Source: Agelaius tricolor (lineage: Eukaryota; Chordata; Aves; Passeriformes; Icteridae). Taken from it: a stretch of 64,000 nt of DNA. A program made the position numbers and the translations under genes. The stretch is taken from assembly GCA_023055355.1 (NCBI GenBank), contig JALJCS010000001.1, positions 53,325,381 through 53,389,380 of the forward strand, in the 5' to 3' direction. This document shows positions 1 through 12,900 of this stretch, piece after piece; the first letter of the stretch is position 1, and each line of letters starts with the position of its first letter. The notes beneath the pieces were generated by a model. It ran no database searches. It saw only the letters and a list, made by a program, of their open reading frames with translations, and was not told the DNA's origin.

Positions 1-3000
1 TTCACTGTGGGCCTTTCCTTGTAGCCATGGCCAACCTTTGGTGTCAGGTTTTCCTCTTATGAAAGAGCACACCGAGTGCATATGCATCACCTTGCAGCAT
101 CATTGTAGAAGTGGCTCGTGGGTTGAATGTTCAAAAGTGTTTAAGTCACTTGAAAACCATCTATAATTTTGAAAGTAAGTTCAGCAAGTCATTCCAATTG
201 GTTTTCATGGACTCTTAAACACTTGCAGTCCAGCACTTCACAAACATTCAAGGGGCTGTGTCACTACTGCAAACAGAAACTAGGCCATTTATGGAAAATG
301 CACTTTACAGAGTTTTCTATAGATTAATTGTAGCAAATACTGGTAAATATTTAGCAGTTCCAGTGTCCATCTTAATTTTGCTACCTTTACTCAGATCTAC
401 CTGAGTTTGACTCATAAAGGAAATGTAAAGATTATTGTGGTATCACAGGATATGAACCAATTTTCTTTCTCTACCATCTTGAATAATGCACCACTTCTTT
501 CCACTGTCTAAAAGTGTTCTTAACTAGTATTTCATTTATTGGATTTTCCTAGCAGAAAGAGAAAAGATACAAAAGATCAAGACCTTCATGGCTGGCTGAA
601 GCTATGGAGGCAGGACAGAACAGTCTTTCCAATGTCTTCTATTAAACTCTACCTAGTGATGAATGATCCTCTGGAGGTTGAGAGGGTCAGTTCAGCTAAC
701 AGAAAAATTTGAATTCTTCTCAGAGCTACGTAAATGACTTGACTATTTAAAAAGTGGATAGATGTGCAAGGAGAATCTTATGAGATTTCTAGTACTTCCT
801 GTCTCCCAACAAGGCAGAAATACAAGATTAGCCTTTGTCATGACATTTAAATACATCTTTCTTTTGGTGCCAACTAGAACCAGATGTGTATTGGGTCAGG
901 GGAAAAGAGTTATAAAAGCCATGGAAAACTACTTTAAAATGGTTCTAACCCTTTAACTTTGGGGTTAGATCAGACCACTTATTATTTTGTGCATCACTAA
1001 GTACAGCCTTTTGGAACTGTCAGGACTTGGAAGTTTTCCTAAGGTACAGTTTATTATTTTAGAAATACACATTTCTAACCATGCTGAAATCCCCTCTAGC
1101 TGACTTTGCAGAATGTAGAACTCCAGTGAAGCAGGAGAGGTCCAATATCTATTTCAACATCTTATTAGACTCTGCACTCTATATATTGTTTTGACCTTAT
1201 GGGGAGAAATTAAAAATGACTGCTGTACAGGAGTAGATTCAGTACAAAAGAAAGTATAGCTATCACTCCAGTCCCTCTCAGAAAACTAAGACTATATGGA
1301 GGAAGGAGAAGAAAAACCAAAAAATTAGCAAAACTGGTATTCTAGGTTTCACTGAATCTCAATATGAGCATCCAGAAGATGCAAACCCCTGAAAGTATAC
1401 TTTCCTCTTGCACCTAAACATGAAGTTCTGCTATGAGTTAACACCTTGAGTCCCCTGAAACAAAAGGAGGTAGATTTATTGCAGAGAATACTCTCCCCAC
1501 AAAAGGTGTTAAGGATCAATTCCACGCATGAGAAAGTGTTACACTGTGTAAACCCAGTACAAGCCACCCCACGGTCATGGTGAACACACTTCAGTTATTC
1601 TTTATTTATAGCACACTAGGCAAGCAGGTGAGCCAGCCTGCTGAACTCAGTGGAAGAGTAAGGCCCACAGAATCTCACCTGACAGATTAATCCTGGGGGA
1701 TTCTTTTATGGCAGATGCAGTAGGTTTGCATTACACCCACGCCTGCTGGTAGAGCAAGGGATCAACAGCTGCAGAGTGGAGGTTTGCTAATGCTCACTTA
1801 GGAAATCTCATCAGAGCATCAAAATCAGAGCTGAAGCAGGAATACTCAGCTCACTGTCTTCTCTTAAGACCAAAAAATGTGCTGGTGCTTCAAATCACAA
1901 CCCTCCATCATGAGAACTGAGATAGGTGGATTGAACACTAGCTGACAGTCAGGAGTAAGAGCTGCAAGAGGTTCATCTTCAGTGAGGCTAATGTGAGGCT
2001 TCTAAAGTCATGAACTCAGGTGTAAATTTTGAAGGAAGATGTGTGCACCTGCCACATTTGTAAGACCCAAAGACAGGATTAATTCCTGATGCTTAGTAGC
2101 ACGGTGTTGTGCTGCATTTCCAACTCCCAATGAATCAAAGTTTGCCAAAAAATGCATCTCAGCCTTGTTATTTTAAAATGCTCTTAAGAAATGGTGGTGG
2201 TCTCTATTTGCCCTCTTGTTCAACTGGGTCTTGAAAATGGTCTTCTCATAAAATGTGATGACTGCAGCAGCCAGAAGCTTAAAAATAGCACATGGTACAG
2301 GCACGTTGTGATAGTATGGTGAGAGCTAGCAGCAACAGGTTGTAGAATCTGGAATATATTAGGAGTTAAAACAAGTTAAAGGAGGAAAGTTTTTTCAGCA
2401 TGAGTTATGGAAATACAGTAGGCAAGCAATAGACTCAGCCATGCATATAAAAATGAGTAAAGCAGAAGCAAGTGAAGAAGACAGCCCCTGAAAGCTGCTC
2501 CCCTTGCTGCCAGGCAGTCCCATAAGCTGTGTACCCATCTGCTGCCTATCAGCTCACAGGTGCCTTTTATATGTGGTGAAAAATTCTCTTGGGCAATTTA
2601 ATAGTGTAACTGTTACTCTTTGTAGTAATGATGACAGTCATACAAGCAGGGTGTTTAAAACAAAATTTCTCCTTTATGGCAGGATGATTAGAAACAGGTG
2701 ACAGTTTAACATAAAGCAGCTAATTGATGGATAAAGCCTTGCTATTGAAAAATCAGATAAATCTTTTTCTGAGATCCTTTATTCATGTTGCGCTTGCACT
2801 GGGTTGACTTCTGAATTCTTTTGTTTTGACTAAGGAAAGTCAGTAGCATCTTTTGCAGAAAATAAAGAGCTAAACTATAACTATTTTATCTGTGAGCCTT
2901 GCAAGGGATACAGGATCCCCAGCCGTGCCCAGAGCTCCACATTCCAGGTGGGGTCTGAGCATTGCAAAGGGGATCCAAGGAAGGGGATCTCTGCTTCCTG

Positions 3001-6000
3001 CCCCCTATAGCAGTGTTGGACAAGATCAAGAGCCACATCAGCAGAGTAGGTGTGAAAATTGTCACTGTTTGCCTCCCTGGATATCAGGAGCTGGTGTGGC
3101 GATGCAGCATGCCTGCTGCACATAGTAAAGCCTCCGGGTACTGTGTCAGAGATGTTTTTCTCCTTCCAACCCTCCCAAGATGTCTGGAACAGAGGTGCAC
3201 AAGGGAATCCCTTATTTGTATCTGAGTTCAGTTTGTAAACTTTGGTCTTACTCATTTTTGTCAGAGCAAGCTAAATCTTTTAATGATTCTTGCAGATAGT
3301 TCCAGATTTCATAGTTAGCTCGGGCTTGAAGAAGCGAAAGGCTCAGTAACCATCAGCAAGATAGTGCCTGGAAAAACAGTAAGAAGTTCTGTTTTGCATA
3401 CCATCAGTCAGGTGTGTTAGGTGCTGCTTTGATAAATAATTGCATTGCAATAAAAAAACAAGCCAGAGCTCTGTTACAGGTGCTGTGGGTGATACGGGGC
3501 ATAAGCTTCTGGAATGTTCCTGGGACATTTGCAGGAGATCAATCTTCTCAGGTTTCCTCATGTCTGAAGTAAGCATGAATAAAGGAAACAGTTTTTAGTC
3601 CTGTTTCCAAATGAATTGTTGGGCTACATGTGCATATTTTTTCCCCAAGAGGTTAAGTCTCATATGAGAGCTGGAAACGGTTCCAGGCCTTAGTATGTTG
3701 GGTTTACAGGTTCTTTCCTCTATATTTCGTCTGCTCTCCTTAAATCTGCCATTAAATTTAATTTTCTCTTATGGGCAAAGAAAAGGCTTCTTATGGGTAG
3801 CCAAAGAAAAGAAAGTTGGAGGCACAAACTCTGGTCTTACAACCATGCATAGCTGCTCTCTAATGCCTTAGTTCATCTACCAAGGAATGTTCTTCAAGGT
3901 CTAATTTTCTAGGTTCCTTTTCTCAGAGGTCTTTTCTGTATTTCCCCAAAGCAGAACAAAACCTGTTTGAATATAAGGTAGTAACCCTCATCTTCCAGGG
4001 TCTCAGACAAGAGCCTGCTTTGTCTCAGAAGATTAAACCTGCAAACCAGTCACTGTGAGAAACTAGGCAGACTTTCATCCCTCTTGTGTGCCTAGCTGGC
4101 TTCCTGCACTCCTGAGCTCTGTAGATCATTGATATGAGCAGCATACATAAAAGGCTGTGGGCTTTTTTGCCTGACTCCCTAAGCATCTCACTCCAGCTGA
4201 GCTATTTGCTGGGTAAAACCAGTTCTTCTAAGAATAGTATATCTTCAATTCATCACCTGAACTATGTAAATGTGGCTGAATCCAAGTATTCTTAAAAGGA
4301 AAGCTACTCTAGATAAAGCTGTGTTTGGCCAGAGCCTGTCCACTAAGTCAGCAGGGCTGGCTCATGCTGGTAGAGTGATGAGAGAGGCACAAGCTTTCAC
4401 CCAAAAAACTGAGTGCCTAAAGAAAGCTCCTGACTTGTAAAGTTGGTTTATTTGTTTCAGTTTTTTTCTTTTATAGGAAACACATCCTAGTGTGGCTCCA
4501 GAATTAAGATTGTCCAAATACTTTTTTTTAGAAATGAACTATTCAATCATTTGTGTATATCTTTACAGAAAGTATAAGAGAATGTAGAAGCCCACATGCC
4601 TTCCACCTTCCAAGATTCTCACAGATCAGATGAATATGTCTTAGGCATTCTCTTTTTTTTAGCAGCTTACTTCTTACACAAAGATTGAGCAATTAAAAAT
4701 GTAGAATGATAGGGTTTTTTTTTTTTTAGCCTTTTTTATCTTGAAACTAATGCAAAACACGTGAATGTGGTTGCTTTAGGTGAGATGTTACACCTGTCCC
4801 TTTCTCCCCTCTCCTGTTACATGTCACACCTGTCCCTCCCCCTCTACCCTGTCTCTGTTATAAGGCCTCTTGCACTTGGTGTTGTTGAAATTACGGAGTC
4901 AGTAAGATCTAGAAGTCTGCAGATGTGCAGATCTGCTTATCCATCTTCAAGAAAGATGAATTCAAAACTGCAGAGAGAGTGCAAACAGCATTGGGAGACA
5001 GCTGTCCTGGTTCAGGGTAGCAAAACAGAGCCCAGCCCGAGAGAGCCTGAGTGCATTATGTTGCAAGTTGGTAAACAGCCAGGAGAGAGCATGGCTAAAG
5101 GACAATGCTGGCACAGGTAGAAAGGAATAAACAGTGCCTTGAAATACAGTTAGAGTAGAAATTAAAGGAAGCTTTCTAACAATTTGAATGGGTCTTTTCT
5201 TGAACAGAATTTTATTAGTAACAGCAGGAACAAAAAATGGAGCTGGTTAAATCTGAAGTTTTTGAAAGGATTTGTCTGAGTTGACCACCTGCATCAGCAC
5301 AATCAATGAGTCCAAAAAAGTGACAAAAGACACCTTGTCTTGTCCTGTGTCCCATGTTCCTGACTGACAGCTTCCTGGATTTTGATTAATCAAAATGTAG
5401 TTCTCTGCATAGTCTGGAAAGGAAACTCATGATCTGCAGAACTCTTACAGAGTTTCATTGTGCAGGGAGTCATCCTGCAGAAGACAACAAACATACATTA
5501 TTTCCAGCTTTCATTTTACATAGTGTTTCTCCAATGTGTTGTGTTCATCCTCCAGGAGGAGGGTGCTTTGCACTTGATGGAGATCATACACTGGTGCTGC
5601 AGCACTGCTGCTTTTCTCTGAGGTAGCTCCATGACACTGCACAAGTTGTACAAACAAAAATACCAGTGCTGTAGGACAAAATCCTCAGGTAGAAAAGCTC
5701 TGGCCCGCTGTTCCTTAGAAGTTCACAGAAGTAAAGAAAAAATTGTTGTATAACAATTACAATGTATTACAACCTATCCTCTGAAAGTATGTCCAGCATT
5801 TTTATAGGTTCATTTGGTCCAGAATTTGCAAAAGGTCCCACTTTTAGTTTGAAAAATAAGTAATCTGATTTTCTAGTGCATGTGACACACTGGCATCTCT
5901 CTGAAAATCTTTCAGATTTGACAATTCCCCACAAGATCTGTTGTATAGTGAGTAATTTTTAATTCTGACCATCATTTAGGTGTTTACCTCAGAACAGAGC

Positions 6001-9000
6001 TTTGTTAAGAGTCTGGCCCCAATCACAATTTCTGGAAACAGGAAAATCTGGTCTGAAAGTGAGGTTTGTTGAAAATCTGGCATTTGGAAAATTTATTATA
6101 AACATATCATCAATCCAAATGCTTAATGAGATATTAACATTTGCTTTCCTGTTAAAGATGTAATTTATAAGCAAGTTGCTTTTACAGCAGATATTTCCAT
6201 CAAGGCAGCAGTGGATAAAAGATATTCCTATCTGATATGTTTCAGAGACTTTTTGTTAAAAGGTCAGTTCTTGATGAACAGATGTCTAAATTATGAAAAA
6301 CAACAGCAATATGAGTGTATTGCAGCTGATACTGAGGTACCTGGGGGATTGGTTTGAACAAATAGATGGGTCTGAACTGATTCAGATGCCTCCTTGTTTA
6401 GGCAAAAGAAAGAGCAGGCATGAAGAGCAAGGGTCCATGTTCAACCAGAATCATGTTAGGGAGGTACAATTACAACATAATTGTATCTGTAGCCATTTAC
6501 AGACATCAGACCATCTCTGTCACTGTTCAAGATCAAGCCCCTGTTGCAGTTATTAGTTATTTGTATTTCTACAGTGTTACTGTATATACCAGACATTTAT
6601 TATAGCATCTTACATAGATGCAGAAAACCACAAGAATTTTCCAATAGACTTGCAGTAAAAGAAAGGACATTATGATTAGGCACTGGAAAACAAGAGGACA
6701 CCAGACCAGGATAAAAAGCACAATAATGGCAGCCTAAATATTGTCAGCTTTGGCACCACCGCAGAGGGGAGCTTAAGGGAGGACAGTCAGTGAATATTCA
6801 CAAAGCCTGAGGGTCAGCAGAGGAAAAGCAATGAAAAGCATCTGCTTCAAACTTGGCTTGTCACTGTCAAAAGCTGATATAATGGACTGGTCAGGTAGGA
6901 ACTGGAAATCTCTGTCTCAAGTAAATGGGAAACTGTACCATGGGCAAAATCAGACTGACAGTGAGATAAAACAATGAAGCTTACAAAGATAAAAGCAACA
7001 AAGCTAATAAGATGCCAGGAGGAACAATATGGTCAAAGACAATAATCTTCACCACAGATTTCCTCCTGGCTGTGAGTAAGAAGAAGGTTTGCTGTAATCA
7101 AGGGGCAGTCAAGATTGGATGAGAGGTGTAACTATCTGAGCAAGTAGAATGCAGCTGTGCAGGAGTCTGCCAATCTTTGGAATGAGGTACATAACACTAT
7201 GACAAGAGCTGTCTTAGATAAAGGTAGGGTTCCAGTAATGGCAAGGCATTTCTGTTAAAATAAATGCTATACAAACTGCCAGTTTTTAATCACAGAGTAA
7301 GTCTGCAAGCAAGAACTTTGATGTGAATAACTGCTACGGTTTTGCTTTTCATTTATAGTTTTTAGTTACTTGTCTACAGAAAAATTGAAAATTATAGGTT
7401 GTCACTAGGATGTGTTTATTTGCAACTAAATAAAACCTTAGCCTTATATTTTATTTTGTATCTTTTTTCCTGATTCAAAAGATAAATTCTGATGTACATT
7501 ATTTAATCAGTTATATAGTTTAGTGTAGATTGACTGTATTACTTTGGAATGTGGTGAATGCTGTATTAGTTTTTCTAAGTTATCATTCTTTTTTTAACAT
7601 TTTCTCTACTAATGAACTGAAACAAAACACAGTAATGGTATATAAGTAAACAAGTTTTTAATTCTTTCTTAATAGTAAATAAAATTTTAGCATCATGGAT
7701 CTTTAGTAATTTAGTAAAAAAAAGTTAATACATATAGCAAAGAATTGTTTACACTTATATTATTTCTGATCATCATGTCCTTCAGGATCTTCAAAATACA
7801 AAATCATATCTTCTCTTGCCCTGTTTATTATTAATGGACTTCAAATTTTAAAATGTCCTGCTTTTTCAGAATTATATCACCATTTCAACTTTGAATGAAG
7901 GTAGGTAGAATTTCACAAGGATACCCTTTTGCTGTAAAAGGAGGTCAAAATGTAACAAATAAGGATGTTTCTTTCTCCATCCAAAGTCTTTCTATGGAAA
8001 ACAAAGAGATGGTACAAGAATCTGTATTCAAAAAAATCTGTTTGAAAGTTGTAAAAGGTTTCTATGAGAAAAGCTTTAGCAAAAGCATATTAGTTTATAA
8101 TAGGCTGGAAATAAAGGAGGAAGACACTGGACGGTTAATTCCTTCAGCTCATGAAGACACATGTGTGCATGTTGCTAATAATAACTGCAGGTGATGCATT
8201 AGGTTCATGTTAACAAGCCTTAAGCTAGAGGCTGGAAAGGCTTTGTTTCTGAGAGGAAGAATGTCTTTGTTGTCTAGCACATTATTTGTTTTTTCATCTA
8301 CTAATCTTAAAATTAAAATGTGTTGCTTATCTCTTGGGAATCTTTAACATGGGAAAGAAGAGAGATGAGAATGTCCATTTAATGTGTGTTAAGAGTGAGG
8401 CTCTAATAGGAACATAATGCAAGAAATGAAATGGTTTTCTCTTGAGTGAGAGAAGAGACTGTTAAAAGTCTTTTCAGTATTAGCTTGTGTCCTTTCTTCC
8501 CCAATCAAGTTTTCAGTAACATGCAAACAAAGCCTATATGATTCTGATGGAATGCTCTTTCTTCTATAATATTCAGTTTCAGAAAGGTTTGGGAAGGTTA
8601 TCTTGAGACAAAATGGGCATAGAATTGGTTTGGTTGAATAGCTAAAATTCCCATCTGGGAACTTCAGCTCTTCCACCTGGGAGCACCAAGTTTTACAGCC
8701 ATAGTGATCATGTTGCAAAATCATACATTGACTTTAAATGGCTCACCTACATTAACATTACAACTGGCATTAGGTATGCACTTTTTAAATTAATTTCCTG
8801 GTCATCCCCACTTACCCTTCTTTGGTTTGCAGGCTACAAACAAACCAGGGTGGTTTTTTTTTGGAAGAAACTAAGCCAAAAAATGCACTCAGGAACTTTT
8901 ACTCCCTCCACCACTAGTCATGTAATCTGCAGAACTAGCCTGAAGAAAGTCCAAATCCTGAAATGCAGATTGTGGCTATTGGGTCCTCAGTGCTACCTCT

Positions 9001-9735
9001 TTCACTCTGCAGAGCCATTCCTATTGCAAAGCACAATTTAGATAAAGACCAAATTCCTGCTGACTAATGAACTCTAGGCTCTTGAAAGTGCAGTTGTGTA
9101 ACAAAGAACCTGCAGGAGGGGAGAGCCTTTCCATGCCAAATGATAACCTATCTTATTTAGCTTCATTTGTTTCTGAAGAGTAAAAATACTCTGAGGAAGT
9201 TACCCAAAATAAAGCTGCTATGAGCAAACAATATGCAGCTCAGAAGAATGAATTGCTCCAGGGGAAAACTGGGAAAATTTCCGCTGCATAGCCATATGCA
9301 AGCCTGTGGCTGGGAGAATGGCCCTGTTCACATTCAGGTTCACATGAATCTGACTTTTACAAACTGTTGATCTTAGGGTGGCTAGGCTTGAAAAGAAGCT
9401 GAGGAGATTTGTTAGAGAAGTAAATAGCATTCCCTCATTTAGTTTTAAGCCAGCACTTTAATTTGGGATACTGAATGTAAAGGCAGATCCTTGGAGGTCT
9501 AGAATAGATGAGTCTGAACAGAGTTCCAGGTAAATATTTTCCATGAGAAGATCCTGGGTTGAGGTGAACAGTAACTTTCTTCTGAGGTAATACTGCCTTA
9601 AGAGGCAAAAGATGAAGTCGCTCCTGATTCCCAAGAGCTCAAGCAGCAGAAGTAGTCACTGTTGTGAAGCTTGCTGTTGGATTTACATGGTGTATGTCTG
9701 TGTCAGTTGGCTTCTGTTCACTTTCTTACCCATAG
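1..9735 (+). other. PHACTR2: Upstream intron of PHACTR2 (no coding exon recognised)
   Basis: This stretch ends in a 3' splice site (catag) at 9731-9735 and is AT-rich. I searched it for the N-terminal PHACTR segments (first RPEL motif, basic KPWKWRKKK-type block) and found nothing resembling them, so those exons should lie further upstream. Open frames here are short and lack paired splice sites or family similarity. A 30-base stretch at about 7871-7900 is flanked by a plausible acceptor and donor, but its peptide resembles nothing in the family. I see no recognisable repeat insertion. Confidence 0.6.
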
Positions 9736-9969
9736 AGAGCACTGGTCCCTGCCCAGAAATCCCGACATCACATGCTCCACCACTACCTAAGCCTAAGCCT
9801 AAACCTAAAAAAGCTCCGCTACCACCAAAAAATGCCATTGCCGCTTCCACCGCCAGCAGCCATAAGGGTAATGAAGCACCTCATGCTAAAAAAAAGGGAA
9901 AGGCTCCTGCTAAGCAGCCTCCTCTCCCACCACCCAAGCCAACAGGTGCCAGTGCAAATCGAGAAGCTG
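9736..9969 (+). CDS. PHACTR2: PHACTR2 exon: proline/lysine-rich linker
   Basis: Acceptor catag ends at 9735 and donor GTGAGT starts at 9970. The exon enters with two bases completing a split codon and leaves in phase 1. It encodes a PKPKPKPKK stretch followed by PPLPPPKP, typical of the low-complexity SH3/EVH1-ligand-like linkers in this family. A second AG two bases downstream (9736-9737) could serve as an alternative acceptor. The linker is poorly conserved, so assignment rests on frame continuity with the next exon and on its proline-rich character. Confidence 0.8.
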
Positions 9970-12900
9970 GTGAGTACTGCCCAGCAGTGCAGCTGCCGTG
10001 GGTGCATGTGCATGGGGCTGCTTGGCTTGGTGACTTGTGCCTTTGGACCGAGCAGTGTTACTGAGGAGCATGCCATGGGTGTTTGTAGAGAGCTTCCTGC
10101 TGGGCTCTGGTTCTGCTGGCCACAAACACCCCAGAGAATACACAGACCCCCTCGCTGTTGAGTGAACCTATGTACAACACCGAGCACAGCAGAGACAGCA
10201 CTGAATTCCCAGTTCAAGTGTGATAGCTGGCAAAAAAATGACCCAGAGAAACAGCTGAAGAATAAGCAGGATAGAAGCTGACTTCTGAAACCAAGCACAA
10301 GTTACCCTTGAGTAAAATTAATTTGATATTGCTGTAACTTTCTACTGGAAGTATCAACTGTTCCAGTTAATTTGACAATATGACAAGATCACAAAGAAGT
10401 TAAGAATAAAACCATTGAAGCATCTTAAAAGATTGTTCAATAGTAGTTGGATTAGCTGACCAAAAAAAATGACAGCCATTAGAAATGACCAGGCTTCCCT
10501 CAGGTGCTGTGATTCTAAGTACATACTGGAAATGGAAAATATCACTCATCAGGCACATAGCATGTGTTTATCACCACACTATTAGATCAGAATTCAGCAG
10601 TGATGCAAGATTTAAGATTATAGGTGGATGCTCTTAAGGTACTAATTTTGAGTTTGAATGGTTGCAGTGTAAACAATGACCAAAATTAAAACATCCACAC
10701 AATTTGAACGCAAGCAGTATTGTGATGAATGGGCTCCATATATGTATTGGCAAACTTACACAAGCCCTGTGCTTTCAATCTCTGTCTGTCTTTCAAAGCC
10801 CTCCAGTCCCTCCAGTTTTCTCTGCAAGTATTTCTCTTCACAGCTTGTACATTTTGGCACATTTTGTATTTGAAGCATGCAGAAGAGGACTGTTTGAAAA
10901 CATTGTAAGACTTCTAGAATTACAATAATAACTTTGCCATAAAATATCCATTAACTTGGTATTAACTGTCCCTACTACATCAGACGACTACAAGAATAAA
11001 CATTTTGAAAATCCAGAATTTGCTGCTTGTATTTCACATGCAGCTGGGAAACTCAGCTCTTCCCAGGTGAAGGAGCCTTGTAACAGCAGACCTTTCAGAA
11101 ATAAAGCAATCCATCACATAAAGAACTGTTTAAAACAGTGGTTGGTAACAAGCTGTCAGGTATCTGACTTTTTAGACTAAAATACATTCAGGTTCCAGAT
11201 TTGTCTTCTATTAGCCTTGCTGAAATGTCAGCCAGTGCTTGCAGACCATACAGATGTAAAATATATCAACATCTATTCCTTATTCTACTGGTAATTTCTT
11301 CCAAATTTAAAAATATATTGTGTTCATTCAAAGTGGGACGGTACTTAATAAGCAGAGCTGGTTTGGAACAGTGTCAGTACAAGAGGTTTGTCAGATCCCC
11401 ATGAAAATGAACACATGATGCAGCCAGTGATCAAGTCCCATGAAGGAGGAGAGGAATATGAGTAACAATGAGCCGTGGCTCTCCTGAGGGCAGCACAGCA
11501 AGTTTCCATACTGAAATAGTGGAACTGGGAGAATGGGACTTAAATGGAGGTATGGATGTATGCCAAAAGGCAAACAACAGCCATTAAATTTTTCATTTAA
11601 TCAGAATTCAAATCTTCTACTGAAAAAGAGGCATGACAGAAAATTGTCAGCCAGCCCAGTCAAAAACAATAGCAGCAATAGCACTTTTGACCCGTGTGGA
11701 CGCATAGGGCGGTTTTCTGTGGGAGAAATCTTTTAAGTTTCTGTATCTAATTGCAGGTTCTGAGAATAATGTAAGGATTTTTACAATGGAAACATGTTTC
11801 GACATTTTCCCAGCCACAACTGTGTGGTCATATATTTGTACTATGCTGCAGTTTTTAAGTGCAAGCATGTAACTGGTTCTGTTGACCTCCAGCCTGCTCT
11901 GAAGGGGATCAGAACCAGAGCCTTTTGTTTCTACCATCCACCTACTCAGTAAGACTTCTGTTAAATAATGTGCAGGTTAGAACCATCATCTATTTCTGCT
12001 GTAATTATGAACTTCTGCCAGTGCCATTTTTCTGCTTCATTTTGTTTTGCATTTAAATTGAGTGGTTTGTACCTGATGTGGGAAGATGAGTGCAGTGTCA
12101 GTTGATTCAGGACAGTGCCCTTTACAGTCACCTGGGAGCACAGAGAGGAACAGAGATTTGCCTGAACTTGCTATAAATTTTTTCAGATATACTGAAAGCT
12201 TCACAGCTTCCTAAATGTTTTTAAACCATAACAGCTACAGAAGAGAACAGTAAAGTGTCTTTTGAATTAGCTTCCATCTCCTTTGAGAACAGTCTCACTG
12301 TGAGAACTGTTTTTATATCATGGACTTATTATGGCCAGTATCTGCACTTTGATTCTCTCCCAGTCTCCTGGGGAGTTGTTTTTATTTAAATGCTTATAAG
12401 TAAAGTAGGCCCTTCAGCAGATTTCTATTACAGCTTTCTGTTTTACTCAATAAGCTTAGCCAGAAGGCTGCTATTTAACTTTATAATGCTTTCATTTGTT
12501 CTCTGGAACTTAATGAATTTTTGGAATTACAGCAGAAGCATTTGAGTCAGATGCATTTTGATGAAAAGGACTGACCCATTAGATGGTTGTCATTTTTGTT
12601 GCTTTTTAAATGGAAGTCAGAAGTTTGAAGCTCCCATCTCAGGTGATGACACAGCATGACATTGACACAGCAATTGGAAATGTGGCTGGAATGCACATGG
12701 AAATGTGGGCTAGCTGAAATCTTTAGTGAGATTCTTTTTACATATATGCTTCAGTATGGTGAGCATCACAGGATTAAACAGCCAGCTTGGCCAGCTTGTA
12801 CAGCTACTGTCAAAACCTTGTTTCACTACATTTTCAAGACTGCCTGAGGTGCTCACTGGTAAGATGAAGGCCTCCAGTACATACAGGAGGCCTCCAGTGC

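Noticed and set aside
7871..7900. Thirty-base microexon between a good acceptor and a GTAGGT donor
   Set aside because: The peptide matches nothing in PHACTR proteins; such chance pairs are expected in long introns.
9612..10064. A 150-codon open frame starting at an ATG upstream of the 9736 exon
   Set aside because: Only the part from 9736 to 9969 is exon; both ends run into introns past clear splice sites.
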